The notes below the pieces were generated by a model, which was not told the DNA's origin, did no database searches, and was given only the letters and a program-made list of their open reading frames with translations. From Saccharopolyspora sp. NFXS83 (GTDB taxonomy: Bacteria; Actinomycetota; Actinomycetes; Mycobacteriales; Pseudonocardiaceae), in the NCBI RefSeq assembly GCF_026241095.1, contig NZ_JAPFGB010000004.1:235178-299177 (forward strand): a stretch of 64,000 nt of DNA, given 5' to 3'. A program made the position numbers and the translations under genes. This document shows positions 9,629 to 17,337 of this stretch, piece by piece (within the stretch, counting starts at the first letter, position 1; every line of letters begins with the position of its first letter).

Positions 9629-10144
9629 TCAGGTCGGCAGTGCCGCGACAAGTGCGTTCAGGTCGAACGTCGTGGTGCCGTCCGGGTCGCGGTGGGCGAT
9701 GTCGTCCTGCGGGAGGAAGCGCACACCGGCTGCCGCCAGCTGGGCGTGGTGGGCGGCGTAGGCGGAATGCCGTCGCAGCGCCGGTTTCGCGCACGTCGCC
9801 GCGACGATCGGCACCTCGGCGCAGAGCAGTTCGTTGAGCACGCCGAGCACTGCCGTGTTGTTGACGCCGATCGCCCACAAGTTCAGCGTGTTGAAGCTCA
9901 GCGGTGCGACCAGGACCGCGTCGGCGGCGGGGAACGGATCGGGTTCTCCCGGCTTGCGCGGGAAGATCCGCGGTGGCCGCCCCGCTGCGCTCTCCAGTTC
10001 CGCCGGGTCGAGCCGTTCCGCCGAGGCCTCGGACAGCACCGGGCACACCGCCCACCCGGCGGAGCGCGCGACGCCCGCCAGTTCGGGCAGCTGCCGGACA
10101 GGCGGAGCCGCCGTGCCGACCAGGTAGAGCACCCGCCCGCTCAC
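9629..10144 (-). CDS. HFCD-family flavoprotein, copy 1
   Basis: 171 aa from GTG 10144. The fold is that of homo-oligomeric flavin-containing cysteine decarboxylases (PPC decarboxylase, EpiD): an early LYLVGTAAPPVRQL strand-loop and VLVAPLSFNTLNLWAIGVNN, matching the family PxSxNT segment. The usual MNxxMW substrate loop is replaced by a CAKPALRRH segment, so decarboxylation is doubtful. The start overlaps the stop of the upstream XRE gene (GTGA), which suggests translational coupling. It is clearly paralogous to the gene at 12029-12550. Confidence 0.75.
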   Translation of the reverse strand: MSGRVLYLVGTAAPPVRQLPELAGVARSAGWAVCPVLSEASAERLDPAELESAAGRPPRIFPRKPGEPDPFPAADAVLVAPLSFNTLNLWAIGVNNTAVLGVLNELLCAEVPIVAATCAKPALRRHSAYAAHHAQLAAAGVRFLPQDDIAHRDPDGTTTFDLNALVAALPT

Positions 10145-11337
10145 CGCAGCACTCCCGCTCGCGCCGCCACCGCGCGCAGGCCCGGCGTCGCGCAGCGCCG
10201 CTCCCGCTTCATCAGCTCACCCAGGACTTCCCGCACGACCACGTTGTAGCGCAACGCTTCCGGCGCGGTTCGTTCGGTCTCCAAGAGGTTCACCACGGCT
10301 GCCGAGTCGTCGCGCAGCTGCGCGTGCGCCCACGCGGCGTCGATGTGCAACTGAGCCCGCCTGCTGCGCAGGCCCACCGGCAGGCTCGCCGCATCCACGT
10401 TCTCGGCGAGCCGGACGGCCAGCTTCGCCTGGCCCAGCTCCGTCGTCGCCGACACCTCGTGGATCGCGACGTTCGTCGGTCCGAACGCGGTCCACGCGTG
10501 ATTCCCATCGTGCCCCAGCGCTCCGGCGAGGTACCTGGCTCTGCGCAACCGAGCCGTGGCCTCGGCGCCATCGGATCTGCGCCCCGCGATCACCGACGAG
10601 ATCAAGAACAACGAGCCCTGCACGGACACCCCGGCGGGGCCGTCGTCGGTGATGGCTTCCGCTGCCGTCAACGCGATCTGTTCGGCGTCATCGATCCGGC
10701 CGGACCGCATGAAGGCGGTGACCACCTGATATGCGGCCATCCCACGCAACACCGCCGAATCCGCGCGGAACGCCGCCTGCGCCGCCCGGTCCGCCGCGAT
10801 CCACGCCGCCGCGCCGTCACCGAGTTTGGTCCCGAGCTTCGCGGCCACCACGTAGACCTGGCACTGCGCGGCCGAAACGGCGCGCGGGTCACCCCGCGGT
10901 TCGCTGGACAGCGCATCCGCGGCGGAGATCAGGCCCGCCAGCTCGCGCGCCACAGCGCGGTACTCCGCAGCTTGATACCGCTGGTGGGCCGTCGCGGCGA
11001 GCCTGCCCAGCTCAGCGGGTTCGCGCACCGCCGGCGGCTCGGATCCGAACCCCGGATATCCGCTGAGCGCACGCCGCAGCTCAGCCGCTCCTCCCTCCGC
11101 CAGCTGATCGCTTGCTGCGGAACCGATTCGGCATCCGGCGAGGACCTCGATGTCGATCTTGAGGACACGGGCTATCTCCACCAGCACGGAGAGCCTGTCG
11201 ACCTCCCGGACACCGCGCTCCACTTGGGAAAGCCATGATTCCGAACGGCCTGCGAGCTGAGCGAGCTCGCGCTGGCCGAGCCCGCGCCGCAGCCGGTGCG
11301 CCCGGATCCGGTCTCCGACCGAACCGTCACCAGTCAT
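10141..11337 (-). CDS. XRE-family regulator with helical C-terminal domain
   Basis: 398 aa from ATG 11337, where the helix-turn-helix begins almost at once (GDRIRAHRLRRGLGQRELAQLAGRSESWLSQVERGVREV in pieces across residues 8-46). The open frame extends further upstream but that part has no domain logic. The C-terminal ~300 residues are TPR-like helices. It leads a three-gene minus-strand operon (XRE, flavoprotein, SLOG) and is divergent from the 127-aa gene at 11491 across 153 bp. Its last part is duplicated in decayed form at 12547-12775. Confidence 0.82.
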   Translation of the reverse strand: MTGDGSVGDRIRAHRLRRGLGQRELAQLAGRSESWLSQVERGVREVDRLSVLVEIARVLKIDIEVLAGCRIGSAASDQLAEGGAAELRRALSGYPGFGSEPPAVREPAELGRLAATAHQRYQAAEYRAVARELAGLISAADALSSEPRGDPRAVSAAQCQVYVVAAKLGTKLGDGAAAWIAADRAAQAAFRADSAVLRGMAAYQVVTAFMRSGRIDDAEQIALTAAEAITDDGPAGVSVQGSLFLISSVIAGRRSDGAEATARLRRARYLAGALGHDGNHAWTAFGPTNVAIHEVSATTELGQAKLAVRLAENVDAASLPVGLRSRRAQLHIDAAWAHAQLRDDSAAVVNLLETERTAPEALRYNVVVREVLGELMKRERRCATPGLRAVAARAGVLR

Positions 11338-11490
11338 GCGATCACCCGCCGTCCACTCGTCGCACGACCCGCACTTCCGTACGGGTCCGCCCCGCACCGC
11401 GCGCCGCGCGCAGTTCGCTGCGGCACCGGCACTCGTGTCGACCGAAGAATACCCAGCGCTACCACCGAAACACCAAGAGTGAGGATTTTG

Positions 11491-11874
11491 ATGTCGATCA
11501 CCAATGAGACGGCGCAGCACGACGGACCGCGACCGCACCCGCTGGACGTGCTCGTGAACGATCCGACCGGGATGCGGCCGTTGTGCGACGAGCGGATGTT
11601 CTCGGAGATCATGGCGGGGATCGTGGCCGATTCGGTGCCGCGGGTGTTCGCCGTCGTGCAGGAGTACGGGGAACGGGTGGACGGCCGCATCGCCGCCTGG
11701 GGGCTCGCGCTCGACGACCACGTTCAGGTCGTCTCCGTGCTCGGCCGCGCGCACAGCACCGCCCCCACCGCCGAGGACTGCCTGCGCGAATACCGGTTCG
11801 GCACGCACATCCGGCCGCGCATCGTCTGGTACGACCCGGAACAAGCCACTCCCGCCGAGACGGAGGACGACTGA
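11491..11874 (+). CDS. Conserved protein of unknown function, partner of XRE loci
   Basis: 127 aa from ATG 11491 with GTGAGG upstream. I do not recognise a domain. Visible features are PRVFAVVQEYGERVDGRIAAWG, VQVVSVLGRAHS and FGTHIRPRIVWYDPEQATP. A truncated paralogue lies at 60446-60724 next to XRE/DUF397 remnants, with the same AVVQEYG, RxAAWGxAL, HIRPRxVW and DPxxATP blocks. Two occurrences, both beside XRE-type regulator genes, suggest a functional link with them. No signal peptide or membrane segment is seen. Confidence 0.65.
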   Translation: MSITNETAQHDGPRPHPLDVLVNDPTGMRPLCDERMFSEIMAGIVADSVPRVFAVVQEYGERVDGRIAAWGLALDDHVQVVSVLGRAHSTAPTAEDCLREYRFGTHIRPRIVWYDPEQATPAETEDD

Positions 11875-12028
11875 GGAGGCGGCGAGGCGGCACCGGCCAC
11901 CTCCGGAAACCAGATCGGGCAGGTCACCGCAGCCCGCGTTCAGGGCCCGCGGGGACTCGGTCGGCACGGACGTACCCCCGGCAACGACGATTCCCCGCGG
12001 CGGGCCGACCGCGTGCACGCGACGTCCC

Positions 12029-12550
12029 TCATGCCGGGACCGGCACCGCTGCGCGGAGTTTCTCAAGGTCGAAGGTGGCGGTGCCGTCCGGGGCGCGCAC
12101 GAGGGTGTCGGACTGCGGGAGGAAGCGGACGCCCGCCTGCTCCAGCAAGGCCCGGTTCGTGGCGTAGGCGGGGTGGCGGCGCAGGATCGACTTCACGCAC
12201 GGTGCGGCGACGATCGGCACTCCGAGGCAGAGCAGTTCGTTGAGGACGCCGAGCGCCGCCGTGTCGTTCACGCCCATCGCCCACTGGTTGAGGGTGTTGA
12301 ACGTCAGCGGCGCCACCAGGACCGCGTCCGCGGCGGGAAACGGGTCGGGTTCGCCGAGGTGGCGTGCGGTGATCCGGGCGGGGATGCGCGCCGCGCGTTC
12401 CAGCGCGGGCACGTCGATCCAGGCCGCGGCCGACTCCGACAGCACCGGGCACACCGTCCACCCGGCGGAGCTCAGCAGGCCCACCAGCTCCGGCAGCTGC
12501 CGGACCGGCGGAGCCGCCGTGCCGACCAGGTGCAGCACCTGCCCGCTCAC
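12029..12550 (-). CDS. HFCD-family flavoprotein, copy 2
   Basis: 173 aa from GTG 12550, the position equivalent to the copy-1 start. It is paralogous to 9629-10144 through its length: VLHLVGTAAPPVRQLPEL, DPFPAADAVLVAPLTFNTLNQWA, GVLNELLCLGVPIVAAPCVKSILRRHPAYA and a TATFDL end. A GTGA overlap with the upstream XRE remnant (stop 12547-12549) repeats the arrangement of copy 1. It therefore comes from duplication of an XRE-flavoprotein pair; the regulator half has since decayed while this half stays open. Confidence 0.75.
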   Translation of the reverse strand: MSGQVLHLVGTAAPPVRQLPELVGLLSSAGWTVCPVLSESAAAWIDVPALERAARIPARITARHLGEPDPFPAADAVLVAPLTFNTLNQWAMGVNDTAALGVLNELLCLGVPIVAAPCVKSILRRHPAYATNRALLEQAGVRFLPQSDTLVRAPDGTATFDLEKLRAAVPVPA

Positions 12551-12775
12551 CACCGCACCCCCGCGTCCGGGCCGGACAACGCCGACCTCCGTTCCCCGTC
12601 CAGCAACCCGATCGGCGTCTCCAGCACGATCACGTTGTACCCCAACACCTCCGGCGCGGTCTGCCGCTCATCCGGCGAAACCGCACGTCCCGCGGGGCGA
12701 GAGCAGAGCCGCCGGTGGTGCGGAGGAACCAGCCGCCACATCCGTTCGGCGTCATCCGGCCGGGGAGCGCTCCTC
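12547..12775 (-). pseudogene. Remnant of a duplicated XRE regulator gene (3' end)
   Basis: The frame upstream of flavoprotein copy 2 reads RPDDAERM, then an unrelated segment, then ERQTAPEVLGYNVIVLE and ends GERRSALSGPDAGVRW. The intact XRE gene has GRIDDAEQI, ERTAPEALRYNVVVRE and KRERRCATPGLRAVAAR at matching places. Most of the gene, including the helix-turn-helix, is gone and an internal deletion has joined two pieces. The upstream end overlaps the 3' end of the siderophore-binding protein gene, which marks the deletion breakpoint. Confidence 0.7.
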
Positions 12776-13753
12776 CAGCTGGTCGGCGAGCTTGGTCATG
12801 ATGTCGGCGTAGCTCGCGTAGCTGAACGGGGCGACGGCGTCCCACTCGGCGAAGCGGTCGCGCGCCACCGACTCCTGCGCGGCGAAGACGGGGTTCTGCT
12901 TCATCCGCTCCGGCGGCAGCGAGGCCTCGCGGGTGTCCCACATCAGGACGTCACCGGTGTAGGCGCCCGCGTTCTCCCAGGCGAGCCGCTCGAAGTAGCC
13001 GCCGCCCGCCGTGTCGGGGTTCGCCGGGGTCTGGATCGGCAGCCCCAGTTCCCGCACGTAGTAGTCCAGGTCCGGGTTGCGGGCGGGGACGACGACGAAG
13101 AACTCCTGCTTGGTGCCGCCGACCGCGAGGATGCTGCGCCCCTGCGCGCGCATCCGGTCGCCGATGCCGCGCAACCGCTCGGCCGCCGCGTCGAACCGGG
13201 CCTGGTCCGCGCGGATCCGTTCCGAGTCCACATCGGACCCGAGCGAGCGGGCGAGCTCCTTGTAGGCCGTGATGGTCTCCGGCAGCGAGCGGCCGGACTG
13301 CTCCACACCGGCCGTCGGCACGAACTCCCGCACCCGCGCCTCCTGCTCGGCGGTGAGGTGCCAGAGCCCGTCGAACTCGGCGTACTTGCCGCTGACCAGC
13401 AGGTCCGGACGCAAGGCCGCCGCGCGCTCCAGGTTCAGCTCGCCGTAGCCGGGGCCGGTGACGTCGGTGACCTCCGCCGGGTCGATGCCGCCCGCCTCCG
13501 GCTCGGTGGTGCCGTCGTCGCGCACCAGCGGGCCGAACGTGGCGGTGACCGGGACGCCGAAGTCCTTGAGCGCGCCCGCCGCCGAGACCTGCGCGACGAT
13601 CCGGCGCGGCACCTCGTCGCTGCGCACCTCGACGCCGCGGTCGTCGACGTAGGTCCAGCCGCCTGCGGAGTCCTGCGGCGCGGGCGCGGAACAGCCCGCC
13701 AGCGCGGCCACCGCCAACGCCAATCCGGCGACGCGTGTTGTCCTCACCATCAT
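12752..13753 (-). CDS. Iron-siderophore ABC transporter substrate-binding lipoprotein
   Basis: 333 aa. A lipoprotein signal with lipobox LAGC puts the lipidated cysteine at residue 21. The body is a FepB/FhuD-like type III binding protein: VEVRSDEVPRRIVAQ near residue 45, LRPDLLVSGKYAEF, and LAWENAGAYTGDVLMWDTR. It should capture ferric siderophores at the cell surface. No permease or ATPase gene adjoins it. An iron box 17 bp upstream (13770-13788), shared with the divergent reductase gene, implies IdeR/DtxR repression under iron sufficiency. SD GAGGAGGG precedes tandem ATGs at 13753 and 13750. Confidence 0.9.
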   Translation of the reverse strand: MMVRTTRVAGLALAVAALAGCSAPAPQDSAGGWTYVDDRGVEVRSDEVPRRIVAQVSAAGALKDFGVPVTATFGPLVRDDGTTEPEAGGIDPAEVTDVTGPGYGELNLERAAALRPDLLVSGKYAEFDGLWHLTAEQEARVREFVPTAGVEQSGRSLPETITAYKELARSLGSDVDSERIRADQARFDAAAERLRGIGDRMRAQGRSILAVGGTKQEFFVVVPARNPDLDYYVRELGLPIQTPANPDTAGGGYFERLAWENAGAYTGDVLMWDTREASLPPERMKQNPVFAAQESVARDRFAEWDAVAPFSYASYADIMTKLADQLEERSPAG

Positions 13754-13769
13754 CCACCCTCCTCGTGGT

Positions 13770-13788
13770 GAGGTTAGGCTAGCCTACG
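13770..13788. promoter_or_regulatory. Iron box (IdeR/DmdR-type operator)
   Basis: GAGGTTAGGCTAGCCTACG closely fits the actinobacterial iron-box consensus TTAGGTTAGGCTAACCTAA. It lies midway between the divergent siderophore-binding lipoprotein and siderophore-interacting protein genes, where a DtxR-family repressor would block both promoters. Confidence 0.85.
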
Positions 13789-13823
13789 AATCGGCGGATT
13801 CGATGCGGCGAAGAGGTGTGACG

Positions 13824-14750
13824 ATGGTCGAGCGGCCCGAGGTGCTGCGTCCCGAATACGTGATGTTCCAGGCACGGGTGGCGCGCACCGAACGACTCGG
13901 CCCCAGCTTCGCGCGGATCACGTTCACCGGCGACGAGCTGCACCGCTTCGGCATCGGCGGCGGCGACCAGCGCGTCAAGCTGATCCTGCCGCTCCCCGGC
14001 GGGTCCCTCGTGGACATGCCCGGCGGTGACGGCTGGTACGCCCGCTGGCAGGCCATGCCCGACGAGACCCGCCCCACGCTGCGCACCTACACGGTCCGCG
14101 CGTACCGCGAGCGGCCCGCCGAGCTGGACATCGACTTCGTGCTGCACGGCGTGGACTCCGGGCACGGCGGACCCGCCTCCACCTGGGCCGCCGCGGCCGA
14201 ACCGGGTGACGAGGTGGCGCTGCTCGGACCGGATCGGCCGGGCACCGGCCGGATGTGGGGCTGCGAGTGGTCGCCGCCGCGCACCGCGCGACGCCTCGTG
14301 CTGGCCGGGGACGAGACGGCGGTCCCGGCGATGGCGGCGATCGTGGAATCGCTGCCCGCCGACTCGCGCGGCGTGGTGTGCGCCGAAGTGCCGACGGCCG
14401 ACGACGTGCAGGACTGGCGCGCGCCGCGCGGCGTGGAGATCCGCTGGCTGGTGCGGCAACGGCCGAACGGCGCGCTGCCGCACGGAGCGCTGCTGGAGGA
14501 GTCGGTCACCGGGGCGCTCGGCGAGCTCGGACCGCGCCGAGCCGAGCCGGCCGGGCTGGACGACGTGGACGTCGACGCGGCCACCCTGTGGGAGGTACCG
14601 GAGGACGGCTCCACCGGCGGCGAGCTCTACGGCTGGCTGGCCGGCGAGGCGGCGGTGATCAAGCGGCTGCGACGGCTCCTGGTACAGGAGCACAGCGTGC
14701 CGCGCGCCTCGGTGGCCTTCATGGGCTACTGGCGCGAAGGCCGCAGCTGA
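13824..14750 (+). CDS. Siderophore-interacting FAD-dependent ferric reductase (SIP/ViuB family)
   Basis: 308 aa from ATG 13824, preferred over ATG 13803 because GAAGAGG precedes it at a normal distance. The N-terminal FAD domain has R87-T-Y-T90, the flavin-binding RxYT motif, followed by DIDFVLHG. The C-terminal NAD(P)H-like domain has LVLAGDETAVPAMAAI, and VAFMGYWREGR closes the protein. Family members release iron from ferric siderophores by reduction in the cytoplasm. It is divergent from a siderophore-binding lipoprotein with a shared iron box. Confidence 0.93.
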   Translation: MVERPEVLRPEYVMFQARVARTERLGPSFARITFTGDELHRFGIGGGDQRVKLILPLPGGSLVDMPGGDGWYARWQAMPDETRPTLRTYTVRAYRERPAELDIDFVLHGVDSGHGGPASTWAAAAEPGDEVALLGPDRPGTGRMWGCEWSPPRTARRLVLAGDETAVPAMAAIVESLPADSRGVVCAEVPTADDVQDWRAPRGVEIRWLVRQRPNGALPHGALLEESVTGALGELGPRRAEPAGLDDVDVDAATLWEVPEDGSTGGELYGWLAGEAAVIKRLRRLLVQEHSVPRASVAFMGYWREGRS

Positions 14751-14825
14751 TCATCCACGAAGGACATGTCGACGGCGCGGACGACTCTTGGCAGCCGCCC
14801 CCGCCACATGTCACGATCTCCGATG

Positions 14826-14844
14826 TTAAGTAAGGCTTACCTAA
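14826..14844 (+). promoter_or_regulatory. Iron box upstream of heme oxygenase
   Basis: TTAAGTAAGGCTTACCTAA is a near-perfect palindrome matching the DtxR/IdeR consensus. It ends 15 bp before the heme oxygenase start and overlaps the expected promoter, so repression by Fe(II)-loaded regulator is likely. Confidence 0.88.
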
Positions 14845-14859
14845 CTGTCGGAGGTTCGA

Positions 14860-15546
14860 GTGTCCTCGCCCGCGCAGAAACCGGTACGCAGCGACTTCGC
14901 CGCCCGCCTCAGGTCCGGCACCCGCGCCGATCACGCCCACGCCCAGTCCCTGCCGTTCCTGCGAACCCTGCTCGCCGGTGAGCTCGAAGCCGATGCCTAC
15001 GCCGTGATGCTCGGCCAGCACTACTTCGTCTACGAGATGCTCGAACAGGCCGCGGAGGCGATGCGCGGCGACGTCGTCGCCGGCCCGTTCATCAGCGACC
15101 GGCTGCTCAGGTCGGCGCACCTGGTGACCGACCTGCACTACTACCTCGGCCCCGACTGGCGCGAGGTGATCAAGCCCAGCGCGGCCACCGAGCGCTACCG
15201 CGAGCGGCTGCGGGAGGTGTGCTTCACCTGGCCCGGCGGGTTCGTCGCGCACCACTACGCGCGCTGCCTGGCCGACCTCTCCGGCGGCCGGCTGATCCGC
15301 TCCGCGATGCGGCGCAGCCTGGACCTGCCCGACGACCGGGGGTTCGCCTTCCTCACCTTCGACGACGTCCCCAGCAGCGCGGGCGTGCGCAACGCCTACC
15401 GGCTGCTGCTGGACACCGCGGGCTGGGACGAGCTCGAACAGCGGCGCATCATCGCCGAGGTGCGGCTCGCGTACCACCTCGGCGAGGAGGTCTTCGCCGA
15501 CCTCGGCGAGCGCCTGCCGCCGCGCATTCCGCGCCAGCGCCGCTGA
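14860..15546 (+). CDS. hmuO: Biliverdin-producing heme oxygenase
   Basis: 228 aa from GTG 14860, with CGGAGG upstream. The proximal heme ligand is H25 in GTRADHAHAQS, aligned with the conserved histidine of Corynebacterium HmuO. The distal helix glycine cluster appears as ARCLADLSGGRLI. Length and order match bacterial HO-1-type enzymes, which cleave heme to biliverdin, CO and Fe(II) using a reductase partner. With the iron box and the neighbouring siderophore genes it forms an iron-starvation group. No heme importer is visible nearby. Confidence 0.94.
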   Translation: MSSPAQKPVRSDFAARLRSGTRADHAHAQSLPFLRTLLAGELEADAYAVMLGQHYFVYEMLEQAAEAMRGDVVAGPFISDRLLRSAHLVTDLHYYLGPDWREVIKPSAATERYRERLREVCFTWPGGFVAHHYARCLADLSGGRLIRSAMRRSLDLPDDRGFAFLTFDDVPSSAGVRNAYRLLLDTAGWDELEQRRIIAEVRLAYHLGEEVFADLGERLPPRIPRQRR

Positions 15547-15585
15547 CTCGCGGTTTCGAGACGCGGAAAGACCCGAGCACGCCAA

Positions 15586-15641
15586 TGCAACGTATCCACT
15601 GAATTCCGCATCAGTGCGGAATTCAGTGGATACACTTGCAC
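15586..15641. repeat. Long perfect inverted repeat downstream of heme oxygenase
   Basis: A 19-bp perfect palindrome arm pair (15592-15610 and 15615-15633, containing CCACTGAATTCCGCA) surrounds a TCAG loop. An outer TGCAA/TTGCA pair is set off by one and three unpaired bases. AT content is well above the surroundings. It may terminate the heme oxygenase transcript, though no T-run follows, or be an operator or a small mobile-element end. Confidence 0.8.
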
Positions 15642-16042
15642 TACGGTGGATCGCATTGTTGCGGGACCGATTCAGCGCGAAGCCCTCGCCGGGGACATGC
15701 CCACGGCCGCAGCCCACCGCGACTCGGATGCGGCGCCCGACACCACCTGCTTCGGACTTCCGGACACCTTTCGCCCTCGATCCGGATCGCCGGGACACGG
15801 CTCGATCCGACCGCACGATCCACCCGCGCCATGCCGATTTCCCAGCGCACAACGGTTCCACGAAGATCACGAAGCGCACCGCGGCACGCCGGACCACCCC
15901 GGATCGGATCGAGTTCGCAATTCGAACGCCGCGCGACCATCGGGATCAGAAGGAAATCAGAATGCCAGAATCCGAGACCTGGCAGCAATGACTCCTTCGG
16001 ATGATCGCCGATCTTGCGGACAATGGATTAGCATTCAGCGAC
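15642..16042. other. About 400 bp without a convincing gene
   Basis: Open frames exist on both strands but have no domain, codon bias or ribosome site to support them. Base composition is less GC-rich than the neighbours, which suits a promoter region for the XRE gene or a relic of inserted DNA tied to the inverted repeat at its left edge. Confidence 0.5.
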
Positions 16043-16900
16043 ATGACCGCCACTCCACCACGACCGCGGGCCTATGTGCTCGGCGCCGAACTACGCGACG
16101 CGCGCCGCAAGAAAGGGCTCACGTTGCGCGGCCTCGCCTCGATCCTGGACGTGTCGCACTCCGTGCTGGTGCGCTGGGAGCACGGCGATCGGGTGCCGTC
16201 CGCCGAGTCCGTGTCCGCCGTGTGCGTGGTGCTCGGCGTCAGCAGCACCGCGCAGGCCCGCATGCACAAGCTCGCGCGCGAGGCCGCCGCCGAACCGGCC
16301 CCGGCTCTGACCGTGGGCACCACCGGCGGCGTCGACCAGCTCGCGACCCTGCTGGAATTCGAACGCACCGCCACCAAGATCACCGACGTCGCGCCGCTGC
16401 TCATCCCCGGCCTGCTGCAGGCCGCCGAGTACACGCGGGCGATCATGGAAGCGGGCATCCCCGAGCGGGAGGCGAACAAGCGGGTCGCGATGCGGCAGGG
16501 ACGCCGCGACATCATCACCCGCAAGCGGGCACCGGCGAAGTACACCGCGCTCATCCTGGAATCCGTGCTGCACCAGCCCATCGGCGTGCCCGGCGCGCGG
16601 CACGACCAGCTGCGATTCCTCGACGAGGTCGCCGAGCGGGACAACGTCGAACTCCGGATCATCCCCGCCTCCGCCGGATGGACGCCCGCGCACGCGGGCC
16701 CCTTCGTCCTGCTGGAGTTCGCGAAAGCGGATCCGGTGGTGCACCTCGAACACCACCGCTCCTCGGCGTTCTTGCAGGACGAGGACGCGGTCGACGCGTT
16801 CCGCTCCGCCCGCGACGAACTGGAACGGATCGCGCTGAGCAGGGAGGACTCCCGCAAGCTCGTCGCCGAGATCGCCGCCCGCGAACAGGTCCCGGCATGA
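16043..16900 (+). CDS. XRE-family regulator with DUF5753 domain
   Basis: 285 aa from ATG 16043; an earlier in-frame ATG at 16001 adds 14 residues unlike the family. The helix-turn-helix occupies about residues 13-68 (LGAELRDARRKKGLTLRGLA, VSHSVLVRWEHGDRVPS). DUF5753 follows with LLIPGLLQAAEYTRAIM, the ERDNVELRIIP strand and the VVHLEHHRSSAFLQ end. Members pair with DUF397 proteins and act in development or antibiotic control in streptomycetes. The stop overlaps the next gene's ATG, which encodes DUF397. Confidence 0.92.
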   Translation: MTATPPRPRAYVLGAELRDARRKKGLTLRGLASILDVSHSVLVRWEHGDRVPSAESVSAVCVVLGVSSTAQARMHKLAREAAAEPAPALTVGTTGGVDQLATLLEFERTATKITDVAPLLIPGLLQAAEYTRAIMEAGIPEREANKRVAMRQGRRDIITRKRAPAKYTALILESVLHQPIGVPGARHDQLRFLDEVAERDNVELRIIPASAGWTPAHAGPFVLLEFAKADPVVHLEHHRSSAFLQDEDAVDAFRSARDELERIALSREDSRKLVAEIAAREQVPA

Positions 16901-17082
16901 GCGTCGCGCCGCGGGGGTGGCGCAAGTCCTCGCACAGCAGCCAGGAGACCAACTGCGTCGAGGTCGGCGGCCTGCCCGGCGGCGGCGCCGCGGTGCGCGA
17001 CTCCAAGAACCGCGCCGCCGGGCACCTGAGCACCACTTCCCAGCAGTGGTCCCGCTTCCTGCGCACCGTCCGCTGCCTCTGA
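16897..17082 (+). CDS. DUF397 protein
   Basis: 61 aa. The family core is clear: WRKSSHSSQETNCVEVG, then GGAAVRDSKNR and the closing W-x-R-F segment. The ATG overlaps the XRE stop (ATGA), so the two are translationally coupled. DUF397 proteins usually accompany DUF5753 regulators and may act as antagonists, in a toxin/antitoxin-like or sigma/anti-sigma-like arrangement; that role is inferred. Confidence 0.92.
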   Translation: MSVAPRGWRKSSHSSQETNCVEVGGLPGGGAAVRDSKNRAAGHLSTTSQQWSRFLRTVRCL

Positions 17083-17337
17083 CGGGAATCGGGCGGCGCA
17101 GCGGTCGTTGCACGGCCGGCGGGACGAGAGCGGCGCGACCATCGCACGGCGATCAAGACGCACGACGATCAAGGGAAATCGCGGCGAAACCCCTGCGCAC
17201 GTGGTTCGGAGAGGAGGAATCGCCGCGGATCTCGGGACGGTTAGGGTGATGGCGATCTTCGAGCCCGATGCCGTTGCGAGGTTGCCATTCCGATTCCGTC
17301 CGATCCGTCGGATGCCATCGACACGAGCAGGCCGAGC

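Noticed and set aside
10141-12066. 641-codon reading of the XRE gene with a long N-terminal extension
   Set aside because: The extension beyond ATG 11337 runs antisense through the 127-aa gene and has no domain; the helix-turn-helix begins right after ATG 11337.
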